Positions 21,359-31,498 of a stretch of 37,352 nt of DNA are shown here, piece by piece (within the stretch, counting starts at the first letter, position 1; the number at the start of each line of letters is the position of its first letter). Below the pieces are notes generated by a model. That model saw nothing but the letters and a program-made list of their open reading frames with translations, had not been told where the DNA came from and did no database searches. The stretch is from Prevotella sp. (lineage in GTDB: Bacteria; Bacteroidota; Bacteroidia; Bacteroidales; Bacteroidaceae), in assembly GCA_016291085.1 (NCBI GenBank), contig JAEEVW010000034.1, positions 1 to 37,352 of the forward strand. The letters are read 5' to 3'. The translations under genes and the position numbers were made by a program.

Positions 21359-23890
21359 ATGAACAAACGTTGGGTATTAAAAGTACTGATCCTGTGGGTA
21401 ACTTTGGTCGTCTCACCCGTTACGGCACAGGCGCAGACTTTCCGGATGAACGATGCAGGCTATTTCAATGCCGGCGGTACTGACGTGATGGCCTTTAGCG
21501 ATTTCTATCCCGAGGGACACCAAGGGGGCGTCTGTGTCATCATGAATGGTCAGCGTATCGCTACCAACGGGGACATTCGCTTGGAAGCGACACCCGGCCA
21601 GTGGCAGCCCGTGCCCAAACAGTTGAACCGCAAAGTAGAGGGCAACCGCATTGTGACAACGCTCTGCTATCCAGACTCATCGCGCCACCTGACGGGGTTC
21701 AACCCAATGGTCTATCCAGACTATGCCTTCACTTATACTGTGACCATTGAGCCACAAGGACGAGGCATCGCCGTGACTGTCGATATTGACAAACCCGTGC
21801 CAGACTTCCTGTTGGGCAAGGTGGGCTTCAACTTCGAGTTCTTCCCTGGCTATCTGTTTGGAAAACCCTGGGTGATGGATAGTCAAAGCGGCATCTATCC
21901 TCAGCAGCCCAACTCTCCACTGTTGCAAGTCCCGACTAATCGCGGTCATGATGGCGACTATTTTGCGAATAAAGGTCTGAAGGCTGACCTCCATCAACTA
22001 GACGGTATAGGATATAGTCCGCTCCGAGCCGACGACATCATCAGCGCCCCATACGCAGAAGGCCGTAAGTTCACCTCGCGTCCCGATGACAAGAGTCAGA
22101 AACTGACCGTAGAATCATTCGCCGAGCCACTAAAGCTCTATGACGGACGAATGAACCACAACAACGGTTGGTTTGTGCTTCGCAGCGAGATTGCCAGGGG
22201 TGTGACAAAAGGCGCTGTACGTTGGTTGATTACCCCTGAGGTGGACCAGCAATGGCATTATCAGCCTGTCATACAGACCTCACAGATTGGTTATCAACCC
22301 AAACAGCAGAAACATATTGTCATTGAGACTGATCAGCGTGAGACCGCTTTAGGAAATGTTCAACTGCTACGCATCGACGGCGATGGAGAAACCGTTGCAT
22401 GTACGATTACGCCCAAAGTGTGGGGGAATTTCCTGCGCTATCGTTATCTCACTGCCGATTTCTCTTACGTCACCACGCCTGGGCTCTATCAGGTGTGCTA
22501 CGGAAGCAGCCGTTCCAGTGTGTTCCGTATTGCCGACGATGTTTACGACCGTGGTGTCTGGCAGCCTGTCGTCGAGTATTTCCTGCCGGTACAGATGTGT
22601 CACATGCGCGTGTCGGAGAAATACCGCATCTGGCACGATGCCTGTCACATGGATGATGCACTGATGGCCCAAATGGGCAACCATATTGACGGCTATGTCC
22701 AACAGCCAGGACTATCGAAGTATGCTGAGGGTGAGAAGGTACCAGGTGTTAATATTGGAGGCTGGCACGATGCAGGCGATTTCGACCTGCGCATCGAGTC
22801 GCAGGCTAGCGAAGCCTATATCCTTGCCCTCGCCTACGAGCAGTTCCATCCAAACATCGACGTAACGGCTATCGACCACCAACGACATCGGGTGGAGATC
22901 CATGAGCCTGATGGCAAGAACGATATTCTGCAACAGGTGGAGAATGGTGTTTTGACCGTCGTCCGCTCATATCAGTCGCTTGGTAGACTCTATCGCGGCA
23001 TCATCTGTAACAGTCTGCGCCAATATGCGATGCTGGGCGATGCCGCAGCGATGACCGACGGAATCTCCGGCAATGCCGACGACCGTTGGATCTTCACTGA
23101 GGACAACTCCATGCGTGCACTCTCTACTGCTGCCCAGTTGGCTGGCGCAGCTCGTGTGCTGCGAGGGTTCAACGATGAACTCAGCAAGGAGTGTGAGCAG
23201 ATTGCAGCGGATATTTATCAGCAAACGCCGACCAGCGGATTTCTGGTTGGCATGAAGCTTCAGACCGCAGTCGAACTCTTCCTCACAACTGACGATACAG
23301 CATATCTCGACTTTATCCTCAGTCAGCAGGAAGTGATTACTAAAAACATCGGAAGAACAGGCTGGTTTATGGCTCGCATAGCCAAACGCCTCGAGGCCCG
23401 TAAAGACAAGAAGGTCCGACAGTTTGTCACCGCCTTCCGCAACGCGCTTGCCGGCTATCGAACAACATTACAGAAAGAAGCAGCCGAGACACCTTACGGC
23501 GTTCCATACCGTCCCAGCATCTGGGGAGCCGGTTGGGACATCCAGCGTTTCGGCTTCGAGTATTACTTTCTGACCAATGCCTATCCAGACATCTTCCCAG
23601 CTGACATCGTCTATAGTGCACTCGATTTCATTCTCGGTTGTCATCCTGGCAGCAACGCTGCATCCTTTGCTTCAGGCGTAGGAGCCAAGTCAGCGACTGT
23701 GGCATACGGCTTGAACCGTGCCGACTGGTCATACATACCTGGTGGCGTCGTCTCAGGCACCGCCCTCATCCGCCCTAACTTTCCTGAACTGCTGGAATTC
23801 CCCTTCCTTTGGCAGCAGACGGAATACGTTCTCGGCGGCGGTTCCTCACACTACATGTTCCTGGTATTAGCTGCACAAAAATTGTTATAG
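21359..23890 (+). CDS. Secreted GH9 glycoside hydrolase (GH9_B), copy 2
   Basis: 843 aa, identical to the protein at 2357-4888: signal peptide, Ig-like domain, GH9 domain with D471, D474 and E822. It again lies 24 bp after GH10-CE1. Here the upstream transcription context is fully visible: kinase, response regulator, GH9_A and GH10-CE1 precede it on the same strand without an evident terminator, so GH9_A, GH10-CE1 and GH9_B may be expressed together. Confidence 0.93.
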   Translation: MNKRWVLKVLILWVTLVVSPVTAQAQTFRMNDAGYFNAGGTDVMAFSDFYPEGHQGGVCVIMNGQRIATNGDIRLEATPGQWQPVPKQLNRKVEGNRIVTTLCYPDSSRHLTGFNPMVYPDYAFTYTVTIEPQGRGIAVTVDIDKPVPDFLLGKVGFNFEFFPGYLFGKPWVMDSQSGIYPQQPNSPLLQVPTNRGHDGDYFANKGLKADLHQLDGIGYSPLRADDIISAPYAEGRKFTSRPDDKSQKLTVESFAEPLKLYDGRMNHNNGWFVLRSEIARGVTKGAVRWLITPEVDQQWHYQPVIQTSQIGYQPKQQKHIVIETDQRETALGNVQLLRIDGDGETVACTITPKVWGNFLRYRYLTADFSYVTTPGLYQVCYGSSRSSVFRIADDVYDRGVWQPVVEYFLPVQMCHMRVSEKYRIWHDACHMDDALMAQMGNHIDGYVQQPGLSKYAEGEKVPGVNIGGWHDAGDFDLRIESQASEAYILALAYEQFHPNIDVTAIDHQRHRVEIHEPDGKNDILQQVENGVLTVVRSYQSLGRLYRGIICNSLRQYAMLGDAAAMTDGISGNADDRWIFTEDNSMRALSTAAQLAGAARVLRGFNDELSKECEQIAADIYQQTPTSGFLVGMKLQTAVELFLTTDDTAYLDFILSQQEVITKNIGRTGWFMARIAKRLEARKDKKVRQFVTAFRNALAGYRTTLQKEAAETPYGVPYRPSIWGAGWDIQRFGFEYYFLTNAYPDIFPADIVYSALDFILGCHPGSNAASFASGVGAKSATVAYGLNRADWSYIPGGVVSGTALIRPNFPELLEFPFLWQQTEYVLGGGSSHYMFLVLAAQKLL

Positions 23891-23928
23891 TAGAATATGA
23901 AGAAATTATTAGTTCAAGGAGGGTTGAT

Positions 23929-25287
23929 ATGAAAAAGACGACGAACATGGACAGGAGATATTTCCTGAAGCGACTGGGTATCACGGCAGGCGGAGCTGTG
24001 GCTGCAATGGCTCTGGAACCGTTGAAAGCATGGGCTGGCGAAAAGAAACCCGCAGTCACACCCGCTGATGACAATCGTATGACCTACCGCGTACAGCACG
24101 GCTCGGGCGAGCGCATCTCGCTGCTGGGATTCGGCATGATGCGCCTGCCTGACGGTCAGGAGCAGGTGGACGAACTGGTGGACTATGCCATCGCCCACGG
24201 TGTGAACTATTTCGATACGGCACCAATGTACATGGGAGGTCGTTCGGAAGTATTGACGGGCAATAGCTTGAGCCGATTCCCCAGAGAGACGTATCATGTG
24301 GCTACGAAGATGTCGAACCAGAACCGCCGTCTGTGGAGCTACGATGATTCGAAGCGGATGTACGAACAGTCGTTCGAGCGTCTAAAAGTCGACTACATCG
24401 ACTACTACCTGTTGCATAGCATCGGTGGAGGTATGGAGTCGTTGAAGGGCCGCTTCCTGGACAATGGCATTCTCGATTTCCTGCTGAAGGAACGTGAAGC
24501 TGGACGCATCAAGCATCTGGGATTCTCGTATCATGGTGATGTGCGCGACTTCGACTGGCTGCTGGACCGTCAGGAGGAATACCACTGGGACTTCGTACAG
24601 ATTCAGATGAATTTCCTCGACTGGCGTCATGCGTCGCTGAAACAAGGACGCCGACATGATGCCGACGCAGAATATCTGTATGGAAAGCTGGAGAAGACGG
24701 GTGTTCAGGCTGTCATCATGGAGCCCCTGCGAGGTGGCGCCTTTGGCAGGATGGCCAGCGAGTTGGCAGACCAGTTGAAGGCTGTGCGTCCCGAAGACAG
24801 CACCGCCCGCTGGGCCTTCCGTTGGGTGGGGTCCTATCCGAACGTGCTAACCACGCTGAGTGGCATGAACCAGATGGAGCACCTGGTTGACAATGTGACC
24901 ACCTTCTCTCCCCTCGAGTCATGTACAGAGGCTGAAAACAAATTGTTGGCCAATATCGCCGACCAGATGGCGGGTTTCCCCACCATTCCTTGCACCACCT
25001 GCGCTTACTGCATGCCCTGCCCCTATGGTGTGGATATCCCTGGCAATTTCAGTTTCTACAACGAGGCCGTCAACAATCACCTATTGCCCTTGCCCGAACC
25101 CACGGCTTCCGACTATGCAGAGCGTCAGCAGCGGTTTATGACCGACTATCGTGAGGCAATTCCTGCTGAGAGTCGAGCCAACCAGTGTGTCGACTGTGAA
25201 GCCTGCTTGCCGAAGTGTCCGCAGCAGATTCGCATCCCCAACCAGATGGGACGTATTGTCAGTCTATTGAGACATAACAAGAAATAA
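23929..25287 (+). CDS. Tat-signal aldo/keto reductase with two 4Fe-4S motifs, copy 2
   Basis: 452 aa, identical to 4927-6285. Start at ATG 23929 on the strength of the AAGGAGGG ribosome binding site seven bases upstream; the earlier in-frame ATG at 23809 lies within GH9_B. Twin-arginine signal, AKR tetrad D96/Y101/K127/H163 and eight cluster cysteines are all intact. Confidence 0.9.
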   Translation: MKKTTNMDRRYFLKRLGITAGGAVAAMALEPLKAWAGEKKPAVTPADDNRMTYRVQHGSGERISLLGFGMMRLPDGQEQVDELVDYAIAHGVNYFDTAPMYMGGRSEVLTGNSLSRFPRETYHVATKMSNQNRRLWSYDDSKRMYEQSFERLKVDYIDYYLLHSIGGGMESLKGRFLDNGILDFLLKEREAGRIKHLGFSYHGDVRDFDWLLDRQEEYHWDFVQIQMNFLDWRHASLKQGRRHDADAEYLYGKLEKTGVQAVIMEPLRGGAFGRMASELADQLKAVRPEDSTARWAFRWVGSYPNVLTTLSGMNQMEHLVDNVTTFSPLESCTEAENKLLANIADQMAGFPTIPCTTCAYCMPCPYGVDIPGNFSFYNEAVNNHLLPLPEPTASDYAERQQRFMTDYREAIPAESRANQCVDCEACLPKCPQQIRIPNQMGRIVSLLRHNKK

Positions 25288-25298
25288 GTAAAGTAACT

Positions 25299-26291
25299 AT
25301 GATACAGAATGGTATATTGCGTGTCGGCATTATCGGCACAGGATGGATTGCCGAGAAGGCAGCCATCACACTTAACGGACTTACGGAATGCGAGGCATAC
25401 GCCGTAGGGTCACGGACATTGGAAAAGGCAGAGGCTTTTGCCAAGCAGTGGAACATTACGAAAGCATATGGTTCGTATGGCGAACTGATAGCCGACCCTG
25501 AGATCAACCTCATCTATATTGGTACGCCCCACTCACACCACTACGATGTGACACGGGAGGCTCTCTTAGCAGGTAAGCCATGTCTGGTAGAGAAGGCTTT
25601 TATGGCGAATGCCCGGCAGGCGGAGAGAATACTGACCATAGCCCATGAAAGACGAGTGTTCCTCGCGGAAGCTATCTGGACACGCTATCAGCCTGCTGTC
25701 GACATTGTTCAAAATCTGGTCAGTAGCGGACGCATCGGCACGCCACGCCTCGTCACAGCCACCTTAGGCTACTCGATGGGTGACAAACCCCGCATCATGC
25801 GTCCTGACCTTTGTGGCGGTGCGCTGCTCGACCTGGGTGTCTATGCACTGAACTTCGTGCGGATGTTCTTCCCTTCGAACATTATTAATATAGAGAGTCA
25901 ATGCGTGAAGTCGAAGACAGGTATGGATCTGACTAACGCCATCACGCTGGTACTCGAAGACGGTATGCTGTGCAACCTTCAGTCGAGTGCAGCCTGCGTG
26001 GGTGACAACATCGGCGTTATTGCCGGAACGGAGGGCAACCTGATTATCGACAACATCAACAACCCACAAAAGATTACCGTCAACGGCCCCAATAGAACAT
26101 ACATCGACACCATCCATGTGCCCCAACAGATTACAGGCTACGAATATCAGTTCCTGGCTTGCCGTGAAGCCCTGATGGAAGGTCTTTTGGAGCCTCGTGA
26201 AATGCCACACGACGAAACCCTCTATATTATGCAAATCATGGATAGCCTCCGACAAAAATGGGGAGTACACTATCCGATGGATGACAATTAA
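25299..26291 (+). CDS. Gfo/Idh/MocA-family NAD(P)-dependent oxidoreductase, copy 2
   Basis: 330 aa, identical to 6297-7289: Rossmann loop GIIGTGWIAEK, EKA in place of the family's EKP, alpha/beta C-terminal domain, no signal peptide. Spacings to neighbours (11 and 8 bp) are the same as in copy 1. Confidence 0.9.
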   Translation: MIQNGILRVGIIGTGWIAEKAAITLNGLTECEAYAVGSRTLEKAEAFAKQWNITKAYGSYGELIADPEINLIYIGTPHSHHYDVTREALLAGKPCLVEKAFMANARQAERILTIAHERRVFLAEAIWTRYQPAVDIVQNLVSSGRIGTPRLVTATLGYSMGDKPRIMRPDLCGGALLDLGVYALNFVRMFFPSNIINIESQCVKSKTGMDLTNAITLVLEDGMLCNLQSSAACVGDNIGVIAGTEGNLIIDNINNPQKITVNGPNRTYIDTIHVPQQITGYEYQFLACREALMEGLLEPREMPHDETLYIMQIMDSLRQKWGVHYPMDDN

Positions 26292-26299
26292 AACATTAA

Positions 26300-29224
26300 A
26301 TGAAGAAGACTTTATCGATATTATTTTTAGCCATGACGCTGTGCTTCGGCATGCACGATGCGTCAGCGCAGGATTACAACCGTTGGCTGACTATCAGCGG
26401 GCAATTGTTGGATGCAGAATTCCGCGAACCAATGATGCAGGCCACGGTGCAACTATTCACGACAACTGATAGTACTTTTGTCGGCGGGACGGTGAGCGAC
26501 GACAAGGGCATCTTCATTGTTCAAGCTCCGTCGAACGGGACATACAAGTTGAAAATCACCTCCGTCGGCTTCCAGACTATTGAGCGCGAGGTAACGTTGC
26601 GAAGAAACCAGAACCAGGAACTTGGCGCGCTGATTATGTCGTCGGACGCCGTCATGCTGAAAGAAACGGTGGTAACGGGCCGTGCTGCTCAGGTTATTGC
26701 CAAGAAAGATACGCTTGTATACAACCCCGATGCCTACCGCACGCCTGAGGGTTCACCCATCGAGGAACTCATCAAACGCATGCCTGGCGCGGAGGTCGAT
26801 GAGGACGGCAACATCACTATCAACGGAAAGCAAGTAAAAAAGATTTTGCTCGACGGTAAAGAGTTTATGCTCGGCGACACAGAGGCGGCACTGAAGAACC
26901 TGCCTGTGAATATCATCCAAAACGTGAAATTTTACGACCAGCAGAGTGACCAGGCACGAATCACCGGCATCGACGACGGCAATAAAGAAACAGTGCTTGA
27001 CTTCACCATTAAGAAAGGCATGAATCACGGTTACATGACGAACCTCGATTTGGCAGGTGGCACTCATCACCGCTACGCCTCGCGCGGTATGGGAAGCTGT
27101 TTCACCGACAAGACACGCGTGATGGTCATTGGTAACCTCAACAACAAGGACGAGAACGCAGGCTGGTGGAACCGTCGTGGTCTTAACGCCCGTAAAATGC
27201 TGGGAACAAACCTGAACTACGACGATGGAAAGAAACTCAAGATTGACGCTAACTTCCGTTGGAACCACCGCGATGGTGACAATAAGAACGAGGTGGCACG
27301 CGAGGACTTCTACAGTCAAGACTATCGCACATTTACAAACAACAACTCGAAGAGTCTCACGCGCAGCAATAACTGGTGGGGCAACGTGCGCCTGGAGTGG
27401 AAACCTGACACGCTGACAACCCTGCTGATGCGTGCTAACGGCAATACTGGAACGAACGACGGCACCAGCGAATCATCCAGTGCCACATTCTCGGACGACC
27501 CCTATCTCTACGTTGCCGATCCGCTATCAGTCGATGGCATTGGCACGATGAACAGCCTCGACAAGGCAGTGAACCACAACAAACAGGCCAGCCTGACCTA
27601 CGGCGAGAACCGTAACTTCTGGGCGATGCTGCAACTCTTTCGACGGCTGAATGCAAGGGGCCGTAACGTCATACTGCGTGTAGAGACCAGTGGCGGTCGT
27701 AGTGAACAGCGCAACGCATCTGACAACGAGGTACATCTGTTTCAGAAGAAAAACCAGATGGGGCAGGATTCCACCTACTTCACTGCTCGCTACAACAATA
27801 CGCCAGGCAACAGCAGCGGCTATGTAGCCAGAGTTACCTACAGCGAGCCATTGTGGAAAGGTGCCCACTTACAGGGAAGTTATGAGTTACGTTACAGCCA
27901 GAACAAGAGCGACCGCAAGACCTACGACTTCAGCCATATGCCCGTGAACCCCTTTGCCGGCATTGAACCCGAATACCGCGACTGGGATCCCTGGATTGGC
28001 CACATCGCTCCCGATGCCCAATACCCAACCACCGACGACCCCCTTTCTCCGTTCCTTGACCGCGCGCTCAGCCGCTATTCAGAATATAAGAACTACACCC
28101 ACAACCTACGCCTGATGTTACGTTATAAAGAGGAGAAATACGACTATAACATCGGTTTCCTCGTACAGCCACAGCACTCAAACTACATTCAGGACTATCG
28201 AGGCATCTATGTAGACACCATCCGAAACGTTACCAATCTGACACCAACGTTTGATTTCCACTACAACTTCAGCGATCAAAGCATGTTGCGTGTACAATAC
28301 AGAGGTGACACGCAGCAACCCGACATCAGCCAGTTGCTCGACATTACCGACGACTCAAATCCGCTTTATATCACGCAGGGTAATCCCGGACTAAAGCCGC
28401 AGTTCACCAACACGCTGAATCTCTACTATAACAACTACATCACACGCTACAAACGCTCCATCGTAGTTTATGCCAATTATCGCCATATACGCAACGCCAT
28501 CTCGAACCTTGTACGCTACAATCCTGAGACGGGCGGTAGCATCTCGAGGCCCGAGAATATCAATGGCAATTGGAACATGAACGGCGGATTCACCTTCAAC
28601 ACTGCCATTGATTCGACAGCCCACTGGAATGTAGGCACCGATACCCGTGCACGCTATAACAATTTTGTAAGTTATGTTGCTCAACCAAAGGTCGATGCAG
28701 AGAAAAATACGACGCGCAGTATCAACGTCTCACAGCGCCTGAGCTTGAGCTATCGCAACGACTGGCTCGAAGTGACCCTAGACGGATGGTGCAACTATCA
28801 ACATTCACGGAATGAATTGCAACCGACAGCCAATCTCAATACGTGGCAGTTCAATTACGGTGGACAGTTTCTCGTACGCCTGCCCTACGACTTCGAGATT
28901 TCCAGCAACATCCACGAACGCAGTCGTCGAGGCTACAACGACCCGTCGTCGAACACCAACGAACTGCTTTGGAATGGTCAGGTATCAAAGACGCTTCTTC
29001 GCGACAAGTCGCTTATTGTCGCCCTGAACTTTTACGACCTCCTTGGCCAGCAGTCGAACTACGAACGCTGGGTAAATGCCAGCGGACGCAGCGATACCCG
29101 CTACAATAGCATCAACAGCTATGCTATGCTCCACGTCCGCTATCGCCTGAATATGTTCGGAGGCAAGAAAGATACCGAAGGACGCTACGACAAGAAATGG
29201 GGTAATCGCGACCAACGACGTTAA
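26300..29224 (+). CDS. Outer-membrane beta-barrel protein, TonB-receptor-like, copy 2
   Basis: 974 aa, identical to 7298-10222: signal peptide, carboxypeptidase-regulatory-like domain, plug-like region, long barrel. No SusD-like lipoprotein accompanies it in this copy either. Confidence 0.85.
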   Translation: MKKTLSILFLAMTLCFGMHDASAQDYNRWLTISGQLLDAEFREPMMQATVQLFTTTDSTFVGGTVSDDKGIFIVQAPSNGTYKLKITSVGFQTIEREVTLRRNQNQELGALIMSSDAVMLKETVVTGRAAQVIAKKDTLVYNPDAYRTPEGSPIEELIKRMPGAEVDEDGNITINGKQVKKILLDGKEFMLGDTEAALKNLPVNIIQNVKFYDQQSDQARITGIDDGNKETVLDFTIKKGMNHGYMTNLDLAGGTHHRYASRGMGSCFTDKTRVMVIGNLNNKDENAGWWNRRGLNARKMLGTNLNYDDGKKLKIDANFRWNHRDGDNKNEVAREDFYSQDYRTFTNNNSKSLTRSNNWWGNVRLEWKPDTLTTLLMRANGNTGTNDGTSESSSATFSDDPYLYVADPLSVDGIGTMNSLDKAVNHNKQASLTYGENRNFWAMLQLFRRLNARGRNVILRVETSGGRSEQRNASDNEVHLFQKKNQMGQDSTYFTARYNNTPGNSSGYVARVTYSEPLWKGAHLQGSYELRYSQNKSDRKTYDFSHMPVNPFAGIEPEYRDWDPWIGHIAPDAQYPTTDDPLSPFLDRALSRYSEYKNYTHNLRLMLRYKEEKYDYNIGFLVQPQHSNYIQDYRGIYVDTIRNVTNLTPTFDFHYNFSDQSMLRVQYRGDTQQPDISQLLDITDDSNPLYITQGNPGLKPQFTNTLNLYYNNYITRYKRSIVVYANYRHIRNAISNLVRYNPETGGSISRPENINGNWNMNGGFTFNTAIDSTAHWNVGTDTRARYNNFVSYVAQPKVDAEKNTTRSINVSQRLSLSYRNDWLEVTLDGWCNYQHSRNELQPTANLNTWQFNYGGQFLVRLPYDFEISSNIHERSRRGYNDPSSNTNELLWNGQVSKTLLRDKSLIVALNFYDLLGQQSNYERWVNASGRSDTRYNSINSYAMLHVRYRLNMFGGKKDTEGRYDKKWGNRDQRR

Positions 29225-29227
29225 GAA

Positions 29228-29260
29228 TTTGGAAGTTTCAAAGCTTTTTCGTATATTTGC
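29228..29260 (+). promoter_or_regulatory. Bacteroidales-type promoter for the ADH operon, copy 2
   Basis: TTTG at 29228-29231, a 20-base spacer, and TATATTTGC at 29252-29260; same as in copy 1, 25 bp before the ADH start. Confidence 0.8.
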
Positions 29261-29285
29261 CAACAGTTAATTTAAAACAACATAT

Positions 29286-30473
29286 ATGAAGGATTTTAAT
29301 TATTTCGCACCTACCGAAGTAGTATTCGGTAAACAGAGTGAGGATCAGGTAGCTGCTCTCGTGAAGAAATATGGTGGCACGAAAGTGCTGGTACACTATG
29401 GTGGTAAGAGTGCCGTGCGCTTTGGTTTGCTCGACAAGATCTGCGGTCTTCTGTGCGATGGTGGTATTGAGTTTGTAACGCTGGGCGGTGTAGTACCCAA
29501 TCCCCGTTTGTCCCTTGCCAAGAAGGGCATCGAATTGTGCCGTCAGGAGGGGGTTGATTTCATTCTTGCCGTAGGCGGTGGCAGCGTCATTGATTCTGCC
29601 AAGTGTATCGCATACGGTGTCTGCATGGCCGAGGATGTTTGGGACCTGTATCTGGGTAAGGCCGATGCTCCCAAGACGATGCTGCCTGTAGCATCGGTTC
29701 TGACCATCCCTGCCGCTGGCAGCGAGATGAGTGAGGCCTCGGTTATTACCAATGAGGATGGCGACGTGAAGTTGGGATACTCGAACGACATGTCTCGTCC
29801 CAAGTTTGCCATCATGAACCCCTGTCGTACCTTTACCTTGCCGCCCTATCAGACAGCAGCAGGTGTAACAGATATGTTGATGCACATCTTTGAGCGCTAC
29901 TTCACCAAGGACGACGATATGGACCTGACCACCGATCTGGCCGAGGCCACCATGCGCCGCATCAAGACTGCTGTGTTCGATGTACTGAAGAATCCTGAGG
30001 ATTATCGTCAGCGCGCTCAGATCATGTGGGGCGGCAGTGTAGCCCATTGGGGACTGCTGGGCAAGGGTGTTCAAGAAGACTGGGCTACCCATCAGTTGGA
30101 ACACGAACTCAGCGGTATGTTCGATGTAACCCATGGTGCCGGTCTGGCAGCCATCTGGCCCAGCTGGGCTCGTTACACCATGCACGAGAATCTGCGTCGC
30201 TTTGTGCGCTTCGCCGTTAATGTGATGGATGTGCCAAATGACTTTACCGATCCCGAGGGCACTGCCTTGAAGGGCATCGAGGCCGTAGAGCGTTTCTACC
30301 ACGCCATTGGCATGCCTATCAACATCAAGGAACTCATCGGCCGCGACATCACCGATGATGAGATTAAGGAGATGACTCGCAAGTGCAGCCGCGACTATAC
30401 TGCCACCTGTGGCGGTCTGAAGGTGCTCAACGCAGAAGACATGGAAACAATCTACAAAATGGCAAGAGGATGA
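29286..30473 (+). CDS. Iron-containing alcohol dehydrogenase (YqhD type), copy 2
   Basis: 395 aa, identical to 10284-11471, with metal ligands D196, H200, H269 and H283 and the GGGS loop intact. Its stop overlaps the next ATG (30470-30473). Confidence 0.93.
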   Translation: MKDFNYFAPTEVVFGKQSEDQVAALVKKYGGTKVLVHYGGKSAVRFGLLDKICGLLCDGGIEFVTLGGVVPNPRLSLAKKGIELCRQEGVDFILAVGGGSVIDSAKCIAYGVCMAEDVWDLYLGKADAPKTMLPVASVLTIPAAGSEMSEASVITNEDGDVKLGYSNDMSRPKFAIMNPCRTFTLPPYQTAAGVTDMLMHIFERYFTKDDDMDLTTDLAEATMRRIKTAVFDVLKNPEDYRQRAQIMWGGSVAHWGLLGKGVQEDWATHQLEHELSGMFDVTHGAGLAAIWPSWARYTMHENLRRFVRFAVNVMDVPNDFTDPEGTALKGIEAVERFYHAIGMPINIKELIGRDITDDEIKEMTRKCSRDYTATCGGLKVLNAEDMETIYKMARG

Positions 30474-31492
30474 AGATATTAATCATCGGTGGCACAGGCA
30501 CCATCAGCAGTGCCATCACTAGGCAACTTGCAGCCAGCAACCATGAGCTATGGCTGCTAAATCGCGGTAACAGAAGTGACGAGATTCCGCAGAACGTACG
30601 TTTGGTGACGGGCGACATCAACAATCGCCCTGATGAAGTGGTAGCAAAACTTGCTGGCGAGACCTTCGATGCCGTATGCGAATTTATCGGTTTTCTGCCT
30701 GAGCAGGTGGAGCGCGACATCCGCCTTTTCGCCGGACGCACCCGTCAGTACGTCTTTATCAGTTCGGCTTCGGCTTACAACAAGCCCGTACGCCAGCACG
30801 TTATCACCGAGGGCACGTCGTTAGCCAATCCCTATTGGGAGTATTCGCGCAACAAGATTGCCTGCGAGGACCTGCTCATGAAAGCCTATCGCGATGATGG
30901 TTTCCCTGTGACGATTGTTCGCCCCAGCCATACCTATTGTGAACGCGGCGTACCAGTCAGCGTCCATGGCCCTAAGGGCAGTTGGCAGGTACTAAAGCGC
31001 ATGATGGAGGGCAAGCAGGTTATCGTTCACGGTGATGGCAGTTCGCTTTGGACACTCACGTGGAACGAGGACTTTGCCCGTGGCTTCATCGGACTGTTAG
31101 GCAATCCACAAGCCATTGGCGAGCCTTTCCAGATTATGAGTGACGAGTCGCTGACCTGGAACCAGATTTACCAGACTGTTGCCGACGCCCTTGGCGTTGA
31201 GTTTAAGCCCTGTTATATATCTTCCAGCTATCTGGCTAAAGTATCCCCTAAAGCATGGGATTTCGAAGGCAACCTATTGGGCGACAAGGCCTGCACCGTA
31301 GTCTTCGACTGTAGCAAACTGAAACGTGCCGTTCCTGACTTCTGCGCCACGACACCATTCCACGAGGGTGTACGCCGCGCCATAGACTATATCCTCGCCC
31401 ACCCAGAAGCACAAACCGAGGATCCTAAGTTCGATGCCTGGTGCGACCGAGTCATCAAAACGCTACAAATAAAAGTATTAGAACTAATATAG
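30470..31492 (+). CDS. NAD-dependent epimerase/dehydratase-like SDR, copy 2
   Basis: 340 aa, identical to 11468-12490; start chosen at the ATGA overlap with ADH rather than the upstream in-frame ATG at 30383. Y125/K129 present, third glycine of the Rossmann motif replaced by Ser. Confidence 0.88.
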   Translation: MKILIIGGTGTISSAITRQLAASNHELWLLNRGNRSDEIPQNVRLVTGDINNRPDEVVAKLAGETFDAVCEFIGFLPEQVERDIRLFAGRTRQYVFISSASAYNKPVRQHVITEGTSLANPYWEYSRNKIACEDLLMKAYRDDGFPVTIVRPSHTYCERGVPVSVHGPKGSWQVLKRMMEGKQVIVHGDGSSLWTLTWNEDFARGFIGLLGNPQAIGEPFQIMSDESLTWNQIYQTVADALGVEFKPCYISSSYLAKVSPKAWDFEGNLLGDKACTVVFDCSKLKRAVPDFCATTPFHEGVRRAIDYILAHPEAQTEDPKFDAWCDRVIKTLQIKVLELI

Positions 31493-31498
31493 ACAATT